DNA of 64,000 bases from Sphingomonas sp. (GTDB taxonomy: Bacteria; Pseudomonadota; Alphaproteobacteria; Sphingomonadales; Sphingomonadaceae), in the NCBI RefSeq assembly GCF_025362505.1, contig NZ_JANYGG010000079.1, positions 1-64,000 on the forward strand, read 5' to 3'. The position numbers were made by a program, and so were the translations under genes. The notes below the pieces were generated by a model. It searched no databases. It was not told the DNA's origin and saw only the letters and a program-made list of their open reading frames with translations. Positions within the stretch are counted from its first letter, which is position 1; every line of letters begins with the position of its first letter. Positions 16,507 to 26,326 of this stretch are shown here, piece after piece.

Positions 16507-17612
16507 CGCCGCGCCGCCAGCCGCACGTAGAGCGCCTCGGTTCGATCGACCATGTCTGTATCGCGCACCGCTCGGGCGGCGCTGACCGCCTCCTTGCGAA
16601 GCCGTACAAGCCGCGTCGGATCGGCCAGCAAGGCCAGCAGCAGCGCGGGCAGCGCTTCGCTGCCGCACAGCTGTCCGCCGCCCTCGCCGAGCAGCTGGCG
16701 CGCGCCGGTTGCCATCGTCGCGATCACCGGCACCCCCACCGCCACCGCCTCGATCACGCCATGATCGACGGCACCGGCGCGGCCGGGAACGACGAGCAGG
16801 TCGATCCCGGCGATCCATTTTTTCGTCGCAATTCCCCGCAGCCACACGAAACGATGCGCATGATCGCTCGCCGCAATCGCCTGGGCGACCAGCACCGCCT
16901 GCTCGCCATCACCCAGGATCAGCGCCCTGACATTGGATTGCCGCCGCATCGCGCCGAGCGCGGCGGCGACAAACAACAGCGGCGCAGTGTCCGGCGTCAG
17001 TCGGCCGATGAAACCGATCCAACAGTCGCCGTCGCGCGCGCCGAGCGCCTTGCGCGCTTCGCTGCGGGGTCTCGCCGTGACGGTCTGGTTCCCGTTGGCG
17101 ATCAGGTGCCGCCGCTCGACGTCGATCCCCAACCGGCCGGCGTCGTCCCATTCGGCCGGGTTGGCCGCGACGAACGCGTCGGTTCGCGTGGCGCCGAGCA
17201 GCCGCTCGCCAAGCTCGATCAGCGACCTCGCCGCAACCCCGCGATCACGCCCGGCCGCTTCCAGCGCATGCGGTGAATAGACGAGGGCGGCCCCGCCAGT
17301 ACCGGCCAGCCGGGCGACACTGCCGGCCTTCGCATGGTGGGCATGAAGAACTTCGAACGGACCGCGCTTGGCCAGCATCCGGCCGAGCGAACGCGCCGCC
17401 GGGATGTCGCGCCAGCTGGCGGCACGCTCGATCGGCAACGGCACCACCTCGGCGCGAATGTCGCACAGGGAATGACGAAACGCGCTGTCGGCACTGGTCG
17501 GCGAATAGATCAGGGTCAAATCGTGACCGCGCGTGGCCAGCGCCCGGGTCAACTCGACGACGTGTCGGCCGGTGTCTCCCACCGCCGCCTCGACCACCTG
17601 GCACAGCCGCAT
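16503..17612 (-). CDS. Glycosyltransferase family 4 protein
   Basis: This 369-residue GT-B enzyme opens MRLCQVVEAAVGDTGRHVVE, the GT4 acceptor-domain start. HAHHAKAGSVARLAG and SPHALE follow in the first half. The donor half holds WIGFIGRLTPDTAPLLF and VVPGRAGAVDHGVIEAVAVG; here the usual first Glu is an Asp (DHGVIEA), a mild deviation. It is the first gene of the minus-strand operon GT-GT-GT-acetyltransferase. I chose ATG at 17612 with GGGAG upstream; an ATG 16 codons earlier is possible. Confidence 0.85.
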   Translation of the reverse strand: MRLCQVVEAAVGDTGRHVVELTRALATRGHDLTLIYSPTSADSAFRHSLCDIRAEVVPLPIERAASWRDIPAARSLGRMLAKRGPFEVLHAHHAKAGSVARLAGTGGAALVYSPHALEAAGRDRGVAARSLIELGERLLGATRTDAFVAANPAEWDDAGRLGIDVERRHLIANGNQTVTARPRSEARKALGARDGDCWIGFIGRLTPDTAPLLFVAAALGAMRRQSNVRALILGDGEQAVLVAQAIAASDHAHRFVWLRGIATKKWIAGIDLLVVPGRAGAVDHGVIEAVAVGVPVIATMATGARQLLGEGGGQLCGSEALPALLLALLADPTRLVRLRKEAVSAARAVRDTDMVDRTEALYVRLAARR

Positions 17613-17806
17613 TCCCTGACTCCCGATCGCCCCCGAACGGGGGCCAACCGAGCGCTTCATCAGGCACGAGCGACTCGAATTATGCGGTATCGAGTGACGC
17701 TTGCCGATCGCTTCGGCAAGCAGGAACATGGCGCTACCGTAACAATTCGGTAGTCACGGGCCACGATCATTCAGCCTATCAAGCAACTGTGCCGGGGGAG
17801 AACAAG

Positions 17807-19267
17807 GTGGGCGACCGCCGGCACACGACCGACCTTTCAACCGGCCCCGCAGAGCGGCCGATCGTCGAGGCAGCGACCCGCTTCCTCCCGTGGATCGCCG
17901 CCGCTGCCGCGACCTGTATCGGCGCGGCGGTCGCGCCCTCACCGGCATGGGCGCTGGCGGCTTTTGCGATCTTCGCCGGTTTCTGCCTGACACTCGCCCG
18001 CCGCGCTCCCGCTACCTTCCTCCTGCTCGCCCCGCTGCTCGTCCTGCGCCTGACCGAGCTTGGCTCGGGGGTGGCGATCGAATCCGGCGCGGCGATGGTC
18101 GAGACCGGCACGATCGGCGCACCGAGCGGCGCCTTCGCCCACCTGTGCCTGCTCAGCCTGCTCGTCATCCTCGCGGCGGCATGGCCGATCGAGCGGATGT
18201 GGCGAGCCACGAGCGAGCGCCTGTCGCAAGCCCGGCTCGACTGGACCGACACTGCTCCGGCCCTCGCCATCGCGCTCGCGGCGCTGCTCGGCCTCGCCAG
18301 TATCATTCTCGCCTTCCTCGCGATCCGCCACGGCGTTCCGCTGATCGGCCACATCGACCGCTTCACCTACCTCGGCCAGCTCGAGGGCACTCCCTATCGC
18401 TCGATCATGATGAACCGCCCGGTGATCGCACCGCTGATCGGGGTGGTAATCGCCACCTCCCGTACCCGTCGCGCCGGCCTTGGCCTGCTCGGATGGCTGT
18501 TGCTGATGTCGGTGCTGTTCGGGGAGAAGTTCACGTCGTTACTGCTGATCATCGGCGGCGCGGCGGCGCCTCCGTTGCTCGTTCGGCTGGCGCAGGGCGG
18601 TCGGCTCCCGCGGCGCCCCCTCCTGCTCGCCCCGGCGATGTTCGCGATCATCAGCCTGCCCGCGATGCTCCTCGCCTATGGCACGATCGGCGACAGCGGG
18701 GCGGCATGGCGGCGGCTTGGCGAGCGCGCCGCGGTCCAGGGCCAGCTGTGGTACTTGGCCGACCGCGCCGGTCCGCTGCGCGAGGTCGATGTCCCGGCCC
18801 TACGCGCCGACCTTATCAGCTGGTTCCATCCCTCCAAGCAGCACGCCGAGCGCGTCGGACCGCGCTTCGGCCTCTATTATGTCATGGCGCGCTTTACCCC
18901 GACGCACCGGCTCAAAGTGGCCGAGCGAGGCGGCACCGGCTTCGTCTTCGCGCTCCATCCGTATCTGCTGCTCGCCGGTGGAGTCGTTGGCCTGTTGCTC
19001 GGCACACTCATGATCATGCTGACGCAAGGGTGGGCGCTGGCGCTGCTTCTGCGCTCGCTGGTAGCCGGGCGGTGGCTCGCCGCGCTCGCCTTCGGTCGGG
19101 TGATCAACAGCTGTTATGCCGGCATGGCGACAGGCTATTTGTGGAATATTTTCGGGGTCAAGACGCTGGTGACGTTCGCGCTCGGCCTGCTGCTGCTCAG
19201 CCTGCCCGACCTGCGGACAATACTGGGTCGACTAAAACCGCTTAGCGCCGAGCCCGGCATCACCTAA
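17807..19267 (+). CDS. Wzy-like polysaccharide polymerase / O-antigen-ligase-type membrane protein
   Basis: This 486-residue protein has about ten to eleven membrane helices and one large loop (about residues 320-380) containing Arg/His-rich segments, the general layout of Wzy polymerases. It may belong to the DUF6418 group. It would join repeat units at the periplasmic face. The GTG start at 17807 has GGGGGAG six bases before it; the much longer upstream reading has no homology and runs antisense to a glycosyltransferase. It is divergent from the glycosyltransferase operon (195-base gap) and is followed by the initiating transferase. Polymerases are poorly conserved, so assignment rests on topology and context. 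Confidence 0.7.
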   Translation: MGDRRHTTDLSTGPAERPIVEAATRFLPWIAAAAATCIGAAVAPSPAWALAAFAIFAGFCLTLARRAPATFLLLAPLLVLRLTELGSGVAIESGAAMVETGTIGAPSGAFAHLCLLSLLVILAAAWPIERMWRATSERLSQARLDWTDTAPALAIALAALLGLASIILAFLAIRHGVPLIGHIDRFTYLGQLEGTPYRSIMMNRPVIAPLIGVVIATSRTRRAGLGLLGWLLLMSVLFGEKFTSLLLIIGGAAAPPLLVRLAQGGRLPRRPLLLAPAMFAIISLPAMLLAYGTIGDSGAAWRRLGERAAVQGQLWYLADRAGPLREVDVPALRADLISWFHPSKQHAERVGPRFGLYYVMARFTPTHRLKVAERGGTGFVFALHPYLLLAGGVVGLLLGTLMIMLTQGWALALLLRSLVAGRWLAALAFGRVINSCYAGMATGYLWNIFGVKTLVTFALGLLLLSLPDLRTILGRLKPLSAEPGIT

Positions 19268-19327
19268 TCTGTCCACTTCGGACGATTCGCGCTGCTCGGA
19301 GCGGATCGAACAGGAGACTGTTCGACC

Positions 19328-20023
19328 ATGTTGCAGCTGCCTTACGCCACCTATCGCCCCGCGCCTGTCTCGCTAGCCGACTTGGCCCCGCCGACCGGCA
19401 AGCCGCGGCCAGCGGGCGACGCGATCATCCGCCTGCTCGACCTGACGATCGCCGCGGTCGCGCTTTTCGTGCTCGCGCCGATTATGCTCCTCGTCTCGCT
19501 GCTGATTGTCGCCGGCGACGGCGCCTCGCCGCTGTTCGTCCAGCAGCGCCTCGGCCGCGGCGGATCGGGCTTCGGCTGCCTCAAGTTCCGCACCATGATC
19601 CCCGACGCCGAGCACCGCCTCGCGCTGCTGCTCGCCGGAAACACAGCCACTCTCTCCCTGTGGCGGCGCGACCAGAAGCTCGCCGGCGACCCGCGCATCA
19701 CCCCGCTCGGTCACCTCCTGCGCATCGCCAGTATCGACGAGCTTCCCCAGCTCCTGAACGTCCTCGCGGGCCACATGAGCCTGGTCGGCCCGCGCCCGAT
19801 CGTCGCCGCCGAGGTCGGCCGCTACGGCCGCCGCTTCGCAACCTATTGCGACCGCCGCCCGGGCATCACCGGGCTGTGGCAAGTCACCGGTCGCAGCCGC
19901 GCCGGCTACGACCGCCGCCTCGCGTGCGACCGGCTGTTCGCCCGCCGCCGCTCGGTCGCGCTGTACCTGCGCATCCTCGCCGCGACCGTGCCAGCCGTGC
20001 TCTTGGCGCGCGGTGCCTGCTGA
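19328..20023 (+). CDS. Initiating undecaprenyl-phosphate phosphoglycosyl transferase
   Basis: This 231-residue monotopic phosphoglycosyl transferase moves a sugar-1-phosphate onto undecaprenyl phosphate, the first step of repeat-unit synthesis. It has a re-entrant membrane helix (about 38-62), then [23 protein letters not shown], a conserved [21 protein letters not shown] block (about 138-158) and [14 protein letters not shown]. It lacks the N-terminal multi-helix domain of WcaJ/GumD, so it is the short PglC/WecP-like form. An ATG with AGGAGACTG upstream gives the start. Confidence 0.93.
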   Translation: MLQLPYATYRPAPVSLADLAPPTGKPRPAGDAIIRLLDLTIAAVALFVLAPIMLLVSLLIVAGDGASPLFVQQRLGRGGSGFGCLKFRTMIPDAEHRLALLLAGNTATLSLWRRDQKLAGDPRITPLGHLLRIASIDELPQLLNVLAGHMSLVGPRPIVAAEVGRYGRRFATYCDRRPGITGLWQVTGRSRAGYDRRLACDRLFARRRSVALYLRILAATVPAVLLARGAC

Positions 20024-20098
20024 GGTGCCTTCCGCCCGGCGCTTGCGTCATGCCGTTCGCCGGCGCAGTCTCGCTCATCAGTCTCAGGGGGACGCAGC

Positions 20099-20551
20099 AT
20101 GACCGAGATCCACGCCGACAATGACCTCGCCGCGCCGGTCCGCCCCGCGCCGAGCTGGTTCACCGCCGCCGCCGTCGCCGCAATCCTGTTCGAGCTGTTC
20201 GGCTGCATCGCCTATGTCATGCAGGTCACCCAGGACCGCAGCCAGCTCCCGCTCGACGAGCGGATGATGTGGAATTACACCCCGTGGTGGATGGTCGCCG
20301 CCTACGCCGTTGCGGTGTGGGTCGGCCTCGCCGGCGCGGTCGGGCTGATTCTCCGCCGCCGCTGGTCGATCCCGGCGCTCGGCCTGTCCTTGCTCGCGGT
20401 GATCGTTCAGTTCGGCGGCATTTACGCCGTCCCGCGCATCCGCCAGGTCACTCCGCCCTCGGCGCTGCTCGTCCCGCTCGGGATCATCGCCGCCGCCGCC
20501 GCGATCTACGCCCTCGCGCACCACGCCAATCACCGCGGCTGGCTTCGGTAA
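20099..20551 (+). CDS. Four-helix membrane protein, unknown function
   Basis: This 150-residue protein has four predicted membrane helices after a polar N-terminus, with an Arg-Arg-Arg loop between helices 2 and 3. Homologues in sphingomonads are often labelled as hypothetical or sugar-transporter-like, without experimental support that I know of. CAGGGGGACGCAGC precedes the ATG at 20099. It follows the initiating transferase by 75 bases and precedes panB, so its link to polysaccharide export is uncertain. Confidence 0.75.
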   Translation: MTEIHADNDLAAPVRPAPSWFTAAAVAAILFELFGCIAYVMQVTQDRSQLPLDERMMWNYTPWWMVAAYAVAVWVGLAGAVGLILRRRWSIPALGLSLLAVIVQFGGIYAVPRIRQVTPPSALLVPLGIIAAAAAIYALAHHANHRGWLR

Positions 20552-20607
20552 GCCGCGCAAAAAGGCAGGGGTGGTTGCGCTAAACCGTCCGCGCTAAAGC
20601 CGTTCTC

Positions 20608-21477
20608 ATGTCTACCTTCACCCTCGATACCTCGACCAGCCGCGCCAACCCGACTCCGGTCCGCGGCAAGCGCACCACCGTCCCCGCGATCCGCGCGCGC
20701 AAGGTCGGCTTCACCACCGCCGACCCGATCGTGATGCTGACCGCCTACACGATGCGCATGGCGCAACTGCTCGACCCGCATTGCGACCTGCTGCTGGTTG
20801 GCGACAGCCTTGGCCAGGTGATCTACGGCCTCCCCTCGACCGTCCCGGTCACGCTCGAGATGATGTGCAACCACGGCGCGGCAGTGGTGCGCGGCAGCTG
20901 GCACGCACTGGTCGCGGTCGACATGCCGTTCGGCTCCTACGAAGGATCGCCCGAACAGGCGTTCGCCAGCGCCGCTCGCATCATGAAGGAAACCGGCTGC
21001 GCGGCGGTCAAGCTCGAGGGCGGCGAGGCGATGGCCGCGACGATCGACTTCCTCTCGAAGCGCGGCGTCCCCGTCATCGGCCATGTCGGCCTCACCCCGC
21101 AGGCGGTCAACCAGCTCGGCGGCTATGGCGCGCGCGGCCGCAGCGACGCCGAAGCCGCCCACATCCTGTCCGACGCCCGCGCCGTCGCCGACGCCGGCGC
21201 CTTTTGCATCGTCGCCGAGGGCCTCGTCGAAACGATCGCAGAGGAACTCACCGACGCGCTCGCAATCCCGGTCATCGGCATCGGCGCCTCGGCCCGCTGC
21301 GACGGCCAGGTGCTCGTCACCGAAGACATGCTCGGCCTGTTCGAACGCACCCCGCGGTTCGTCAAACGCTACGACGACCTCGCGGCACGGGTCACCGACG
21401 CCGCCGCAACCTACGCCGGCGAGGTCAAGGCCCGCGCCTTCCCGACCCCGGACCAGACCTACCCCCCCAAGCCTTGA
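20608..21477 (+). CDS. panB: 3-methyl-2-oxobutanoate hydroxymethyltransferase
   Basis: PanB transfers a hydroxymethyl group from methylene-tetrahydrofolate to alpha-ketoisovalerate, making ketopantoate for pantothenate and CoA. At 289 residues it has a TIM-barrel with [25 protein letters not shown] (metal-binding Asp), [19 protein letters not shown] and [18 protein letters not shown]. The N-terminal 30 residues are a poorly conserved extension. panC is not adjacent. The ATG at 20608 is the first in frame. Confidence 0.96.
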   Translation: MSTFTLDTSTSRANPTPVRGKRTTVPAIRARKVGFTTADPIVMLTAYTMRMAQLLDPHCDLLLVGDSLGQVIYGLPSTVPVTLEMMCNHGAAVVRGSWHALVAVDMPFGSYEGSPEQAFASAARIMKETGCAAVKLEGGEAMAATIDFLSKRGVPVIGHVGLTPQAVNQLGGYGARGRSDAEAAHILSDARAVADAGAFCIVAEGLVETIAEELTDALAIPVIGIGASARCDGQVLVTEDMLGLFERTPRFVKRYDDLAARVTDAAATYAGEVKARAFPTPDQTYPPKP

Positions 21478-21606
21478 CGGGTGGTCCCCGCAGCCTCCCT
21501 TTGCCTTTGCGCGGTCGCCCCGCTAAGCACCCCGCCAGCTTGCGTTCATCTCGCGGCGGGGAAGGCAGCGCGTCGGCGTTTCCCGTGCGACCACTGAGGA
21601 TATCAC

Positions 21607-22299
21607 TTGGCGATTGCCCCTGATTCGAGCGAATCCTTCGCCCGCGAAGTCAACGAGAACCTCCGCCGCGACCGGGTGCGTGACACCGCTCGCGCTTATG
21701 GCAAATGGGTCATCGCGGGGGTTATCCTGCTGCTGATCGCGATCGGCGCATTTCTCGCGTGGCGCGACTATCAGGCCAAGCAGGCCGCCGCCGATAGCGA
21801 GGCGCTGGCCCTGGCGATCGACGATATCGGCAATGGCAATGTTGGCGCGGTGCGGAGCCGGCTTGCCTCGCTGAAGGACGCCCGCGGCGACGCGATCAGC
21901 GTCTCGGCGAAGCTGACCGATGCCGCCTTTGCGCTTCAGCAGAATGACCGGCCCAAGGCGCTCGCCGGCTATAAAGCCGTCGCCGAAGACAGCGGCATCG
22001 CCCAGCCGTGGCGCGACCTCGCCACCGTCCGCCAGACCGCACTCGAATATGACGCCCTCCAGCCGCAGGCGGTGATCGACCGCCTCGCCCCGCTCGCCAA
22101 GCCCGGCAATCCGTGGTTCGGCAGTGCCGGCGAAATGACCGCGCTCGCGCTGCTCAGGGCCGGACGCAAGAGCGAGGCCGGCCGGCTGTTCGCCGCCATC
22201 GCTGGCGACAAGGCCGTCCCCGACTCGATCCGCGGCCGCGCCGTCCAGATGGCCGGCTCGCTTGGGGTCGACGCAAGCGCTTCCCTGCCAACCCCGTGA
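21607..22299 (+). CDS. YfgM-like single-pass membrane protein with TPR-like repeats
   Basis: This 230-residue protein has a cytoplasmic N-terminus (ESFAREVNENLRRDR), one membrane helix (about 33-52, WVIAGVILLLIAIGAFLAW) and a periplasmic helical-repeat domain. The order yfgM-bamB-der is conserved in proteobacteria, which supports this call; E. coli YfgM is an accessory factor of SecYEG with the chaperone PpiD. The start is TTG at 21607 with GAGGA eight bases upstream; the next ATG is well inside the protein. Confidence 0.82.
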   Translation: MAIAPDSSESFAREVNENLRRDRVRDTARAYGKWVIAGVILLLIAIGAFLAWRDYQAKQAAADSEALALAIDDIGNGNVGAVRSRLASLKDARGDAISVSAKLTDAAFALQQNDRPKALAGYKAVAEDSGIAQPWRDLATVRQTALEYDALQPQAVIDRLAPLAKPGNPWFGSAGEMTALALLRAGRKSEAGRLFAAIAGDKAVPDSIRGRAVQMAGSLGVDASASLPTP

Positions 22300-22344
22300 G
22301 GCGAACCCCCGTCGCCTCTGCCGCCGCCCAGTAAGGACTAATCG

Positions 22345-23673
22345 ATGAACCGTTCCCGTTCCCTGACCGCGGTGCTGATGATCGGCCTGGCGCTCGCCGG
22401 CTGCAGCACGATCCGCAAGGGCAAGCCCAAGACCCCGGTGCTCGGCGAGCGCGTGTCGGTCCTCGCCAGCGAACTCAACATCACCGTCGACCCGGCCACC
22501 GCAGCGATCCCGATGGCCCTTCCGGCAGCGCAGGTGAACGCCGACTGGAGCCAGCCCGGCGGCGCGCCGAACAAGGCGCCCGGCCACCTCGCGCTCGGCA
22601 AGCTGCTCGGCCAGGCGTGGAACGTGTCGGTCGGCGCCGGATCATCGGCCAAGGGCGCGCGCCTCGCCGCCTCGCCGGTCGTCGCGGGCGGCAAGCTCTA
22701 CACCATCGACACCCAGTCGACCGTCCGCGCATTCGACGCCAGCACCGGCGCGACGCTTTGGGCGACCCAGTTCGGCACCGAGAAGCGTGGCGGCTCGTCG
22801 TTGTTCGGCGGCGGCGTCGCGGTCGACGGCGGGCGCGTGTTCGCCACCAACGGTCTCGGCTTCGTCGCGGCGCTCGACGCCGGCAATGGCGGCAAGATCT
22901 GGCAGAAGCGCCTCGGCGGCCCGCTGCGCGGCGCCCCGAGCGTGTTCGGCGGCTCACTCTACGCGATGAGCCAGGACAACCAGGTCTACAGCCTCAAGCA
23001 GGAGGACGGCTCGACCAACTGGTCGAACGCCGCCGCGCTCGAAATCGCCGGCATTTTCGGCGCCTCGTCGCCGGCAATCGGGCAGGGTACGGTTGTCGCC
23101 GGCTTCTCGTCGGGCGAACTCAATGCTTATCGGTACGAAAATGGCCGCATGGTGTGGCAGGACACGCTCTCCCGCACCTCTATCCGCACCAGCGTGTCGA
23201 GCCTTGCCGACATCGACGCCAGCCCGGTGATCGATAACGGCCAGGTGTTCGCGCTTGGCCAGGGCGGGCGGATGGTCGCGCTCGACCTCGTCAGCGGCCA
23301 GCGGCTGTGGGAATTGAACCTCGCCGGTATCGCGACTCCGTGTGTCATCGGCGAATGGGTGTTCATCGTCACCGACGAAGCCAAGGTTGTCGCCATCGCC
23401 CGCTCGACCGGCAAGGTTCGCTGGATTGCGCAGCTTCCGCGCTATCGCCGGGTCAAGGCGAAGTCCGGCCCGATCAGCTACAAGGGTCCGATCCTCGCCG
23501 GCGAACGGCTGATCCTCACCGGGTCGAACGGCACGCTGATCAACATCAACCCGGCCAACGGATCGTTCCAAAACCAGACCAACGTCGGCGGCCCGATCAG
23601 CCTGTCGCCGATCGTCGCCAACCAGACGCTCTACATCCTGACCGATTCGGGCCGCCTCGCGGCGTATCGTTGA
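22345..23673 (+). CDS. bamB: Outer membrane assembly lipoprotein BamB
   Basis: This 442-residue lipoprotein has a signal ending LALAGC (lipobox Cys at about 22) and a chain of PQQ-like beta-propeller blades with repeated WxxxL/AxDxxTGxxxW motifs, such as VRAFDASTGATLWATQF and VVAIARSTGKVRWIAQL. BamB assists BamA in inserting outer membrane proteins. It is somewhat longer than E. coli BamB (392) because of an N-terminal linker. It lies between the YfgM-like gene and der, as in many proteobacteria. Confidence 0.93.
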   Translation: MNRSRSLTAVLMIGLALAGCSTIRKGKPKTPVLGERVSVLASELNITVDPATAAIPMALPAAQVNADWSQPGGAPNKAPGHLALGKLLGQAWNVSVGAGSSAKGARLAASPVVAGGKLYTIDTQSTVRAFDASTGATLWATQFGTEKRGGSSLFGGGVAVDGGRVFATNGLGFVAALDAGNGGKIWQKRLGGPLRGAPSVFGGSLYAMSQDNQVYSLKQEDGSTNWSNAAALEIAGIFGASSPAIGQGTVVAGFSSGELNAYRYENGRMVWQDTLSRTSIRTSVSSLADIDASPVIDNGQVFALGQGGRMVALDLVSGQRLWELNLAGIATPCVIGEWVFIVTDEAKVVAIARSTGKVRWIAQLPRYRRVKAKSGPISYKGPILAGERLILTGSNGTLININPANGSFQNQTNVGGPISLSPIVANQTLYILTDSGRLAAYR

Positions 23674-23708
23674 GCTTAGCCGGCACCGTTCTTCAACACA
23701 GGATTTGA

Positions 23709-23733
23709 CCCCTGCCCCTGCAACGGGCAGGGG
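23709..23733 (+). promoter_or_regulatory. Perfect hairpin sequestering the der ribosome binding site
   Basis: CCCCTGCCC (23709-23717), a 7-base loop and GGGCAGGGG (23725-23733) form a nine-base perfect stem. The 3' arm holds the only purine-rich Shine-Dalgarno (AGGGG), six bases before the der ATG at 23740. There is no T-run, so it is not a standard terminator for bamB. Confidence 0.6.
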
Positions 23734-23739
23734 CAACCC

Positions 23740-25131
23740 ATGCCGCTTCCTACCGTCGCGATCGTCGGCCGGCCTAACGTCGGCAAATCGACCCTGTTCA
23801 ACCGCCTCGTCGGCAAGCGCGTCGCGCTGGTCGACGACCGCCCCGGCGTGACCCGCGACCGGCGCGAGGGCGAGGGCCAGTTGATGGGCCTCGAATTCCG
23901 CGTGATTGACACTGCCGGTTACGAGGACGAGGACCCGGTCAGCCTCCCCGGCCGGATGCGCCAGCAGACCGAGGCGGCGGTGATCGACGCTGACGTCGCT
24001 CTGTTCCTGATCGACGCGCGCGAGGGGCTGACCAGCCTCGACGAGGAAATCGGTCGCTGGCTGCGCGCCCAAGACACCCCGGTGATCGTCGCTGCCAACA
24101 AGGCCGAAGGGCGCGGCGCCGAGGCCGAGCGGCTCGGCGCCTACAAGCTCGGCCTCGGTGACCCGCTCGCCCTCTCCGCCGAACATGGCGAGGGCATGGC
24201 CGATCTGTTCGACGCGCTTCGCCCCTACGTCGAGCGCGAGGCCGTCGAGGGCGCGGAAGAAGAAGCCTACGACCCGTGGCCCGAGGGCGGCCCGCTCAAG
24301 CTCGCCATCGTCGGTCGTCCCAACGCCGGCAAATCGACCCTCGTCAACCGCATCCTCGGCGAGGAGCGCATGATCACCGGTCCCGAGGCCGGGATCACCC
24401 GCGACTCGATCACCACCGACTATCAATGGACCGGTGACGACGGCGTCGAGCGTCCCGTCCGGCTCGTCGATACCGCGGGCCTGCGTAAGCGCGCCAAGAT
24501 CGACGACAAGCTCGAGTGGCTCTCGACCCAGGACACGAAGCGCGCGATCGACCATGCCGAGGTCGTCGTCCTGCTTCTCGACGCGACGCGTGGGCTAGAA
24601 GCGCAGGACCTGCGCATCGCCGATTCGGTCGAGGAAGAAGGCCGTGCCCTCATCATCGCACTCAACAAATGGGACGTCGCCGACCATGCCTCGTCGTTGT
24701 TCAATGGCGTCAAGACGGCACTCGAGGACGGGCTGTCGCAGTTGAAGGGCGTCACCCTGCTGACCGTTTCGGCCAAGTCGGGCAAGGGCATCGACACGCT
24801 GTTCAAGGCGGCGTTCGAGCTGCGCGACTCATGGTCTCGGCGGGTCGGCACCGGCGAGCTGAACCGCTGGTTCGAGAAAGCGGTCGACACCAATCCGCCC
24901 CCGGCGCCCGGCGGCAAGCGGATCAAGCTGCGCTACATCACCCAGGTCAAATCGCGCCCGCCGAGCTTCGTCATCTTCGGCAGTCGGGTCGATCAGCTGC
25001 CCGACAGCTACCAGCGCTACCTCGTCAACTCGATGCGCCGCGACCTCAAATTAGGTCCAGTTCCGTTGCGGTTGACGATGCGCGCGACCAAAAATCCCTT
25101 TGATCCGGCGAAGAGTGGCGGTCGGCAATAA
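23740..25131 (+). CDS. der: Ribosome biogenesis GTPase Der (EngA)
   Basis: Der is an essential GTPase for 50S subunit assembly. At 463 residues it has two tandem G-domains: P-loops GRPNVGKST (about 10-18) and GRPNAGKST (about 193-201), G3 motifs DTAGYE and DTAGLR, and G4 motifs NKAE and NKWD. The C-terminal KH-like domain follows (LNRWFEKAV...RIKLRYITQVKSRPPSFVIF). It is third in the yfgM-bamB-der group. Its ribosome site is buried in a perfect hairpin. Confidence 0.97.
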   Translation: MPLPTVAIVGRPNVGKSTLFNRLVGKRVALVDDRPGVTRDRREGEGQLMGLEFRVIDTAGYEDEDPVSLPGRMRQQTEAAVIDADVALFLIDAREGLTSLDEEIGRWLRAQDTPVIVAANKAEGRGAEAERLGAYKLGLGDPLALSAEHGEGMADLFDALRPYVEREAVEGAEEEAYDPWPEGGPLKLAIVGRPNAGKSTLVNRILGEERMITGPEAGITRDSITTDYQWTGDDGVERPVRLVDTAGLRKRAKIDDKLEWLSTQDTKRAIDHAEVVVLLLDATRGLEAQDLRIADSVEEEGRALIIALNKWDVADHASSLFNGVKTALEDGLSQLKGVTLLTVSAKSGKGIDTLFKAAFELRDSWSRRVGTGELNRWFEKAVDTNPPPAPGGKRIKLRYITQVKSRPPSFVIFGSRVDQLPDSYQRYLVNSMRRDLKLGPVPLRLTMRATKNPFDPAKSGGRQ

Positions 25132-25201
25132 CCAGCCATTTACTCTTTCGGAGCTATGCCGGTCGCCAGCAAGGCCCCGCGTCCCGGGGTGAGGAGCCGC
25201 C

Positions 25202-25645
25202 GTGACCGACGACCAACTTGACCTCGTCGACTGGAACTACTTCGAAAAGAGCCGGGCGGAACTCGGCCCGGGGTTCATCCGCATCCTCAACTATTTCCGC
25301 GAGGACGGGATCAAAAGCCTCGCCCAGATCGAAACCGCGATGCACGAAGCCAACGCCGCCGCGCTCGTCCTCCCCGCGCACACGCTCAAGGGCGAAGCGC
25401 GGATGTTCGGCGCCGGAAAACTCGCCGAAGTCGCCGAGACCATCGAGGCGACCGCGCGCAGTTGCGTCGAAACCCACCGCTTCCCCGACGAACTCGTCCC
25501 CGACGTCGTTCGCCTGCGCAAGCTGTTCGATTCGACCGTCGACCTGTTCGACAAGGCGACCAACCCGCTGCTCACCCGCACCCGCTCCCAAGGCGCGTTC
25601 GGCCGCAAGTCCGCCGCCAACAACCAGAGTTTCGGCCGGATTTAG
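25202..25645 (+). CDS. Hpt (histidine phosphotransfer) domain protein
   Basis: This 147-residue, mostly helical protein carries the Hpt signature AHTLKGEARMFGA with the phospho-accepting His at 60. It would relay phosphate between a hybrid kinase and a response regulator; no kinase or regulator is adjacent. The C-terminal 25 residues are polar and probably disordered. The GTG start at 25202 has GAGGAGCCGCC just before it. The gene follows der by 70 bases and converges with the nitroreductase gene. Confidence 0.87.
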   Translation: MTDDQLDLVDWNYFEKSRAELGPGFIRILNYFREDGIKSLAQIETAMHEANAAALVLPAHTLKGEARMFGAGKLAEVAETIEATARSCVETHRFPDELVPDVVRLRKLFDSTVDLFDKATNPLLTRTRSQGAFGRKSAANNQSFGRI

Positions 25646-25651
25646 GCTCGG

Positions 25652-26326
25652 CTAGAGCCAGCTCGTGATTTGCTCGAGCGGCTTCTTACGCAGCGCGTAA
25701 TCAGGCACGACCGCATCGCCTGCGGGCAACCCCGTGACGATCACCATCACCGCCTTCTCGTCCGCCGGCCGCCCGCACAGGGTGCGCAGGAACCCCATCG
25801 GCGAGGGCGTATGCGTCAGCGTCGCCAGCCCGGCGCGATGAAGGCAGGCGAGCATCAGCCCGCAGGCAATGCCGACGCTCTCGGTGACATAATAATTCTG
25901 CTTCGACTCGCCCGGCTCGATCCCCCCGCGCCGCTGCCCGAACACCACGATCAGATAGGGCGCGACCTCGAGGAACCCCTTGTCGGGATCGGTCCCGAGC
26001 GGCGCCAGCGCGGCGAGCCACTCGGCCCCCGCCTTGCCGGCATAGAAGGCCGCCTCCTCCTTCTCCGCCTCGACCCGGATGCGGGCCTTCAGCTCGGGCG
26101 AGGTTACGACTGCGAAGTGCCATGGCTGGTGATTGGCCCCCGAGGGCGCGGACCCGGCGGCGAGGATCGCTTCCTCGATTACCCCGCGCGGCACCGGCGC
26201 AGGGGAGAACATCCGGCACGTCCGCCGCCCCGCGACTTCCTCGCGAAACTTGCGCGCGGCGGCGATGCGCTCCTCGTCGCTCAGCGCGGGGAGCGCCGCA
26301 TAGGGCGAATGCGGAACGTTCGTCAG
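25652..26326 (-). CDS. Nitroreductase family protein, probable CTG start
   Basis: This FMN-dependent oxidoreductase-type protein includes [29 protein letters not shown] and a C-terminal [15 protein letters not shown]-like block. Starting at the first ATG (26212) would remove the conserved N-terminal helix. In-frame codons upstream encode [20 protein letters not shown] followed by [16 protein letters not shown], which fit the family. No ATG, GTG or TTG exists upstream before a stop codon; CTG at 26326 overlaps the purL TGA as CTGA, the same geometry as ATGA overlaps in this region. From there the protein has 224 residues, the expected size. It is last in the rsmE-gshA-pip-purL direction. Confidence 0.78.
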   Translation of the reverse strand: MTNVPHSPYAALPALSDEERIAAARKFREEVAGRRTCRMFSPAPVPRGVIEEAILAAGSAPSGANHQPWHFAVVTSPELKARIRVEAEKEEAAFYAGKAGAEWLAALAPLGTDPDKGFLEVAPYLIVVFGQRRGGIEPGESKQNYYVTESVGIACGLMLACLHRAGLATLTHTPSPMGFLRTLCGRPADEKAVMVIVTGLPAGDAVVPDYALRKKPLEQITSWL

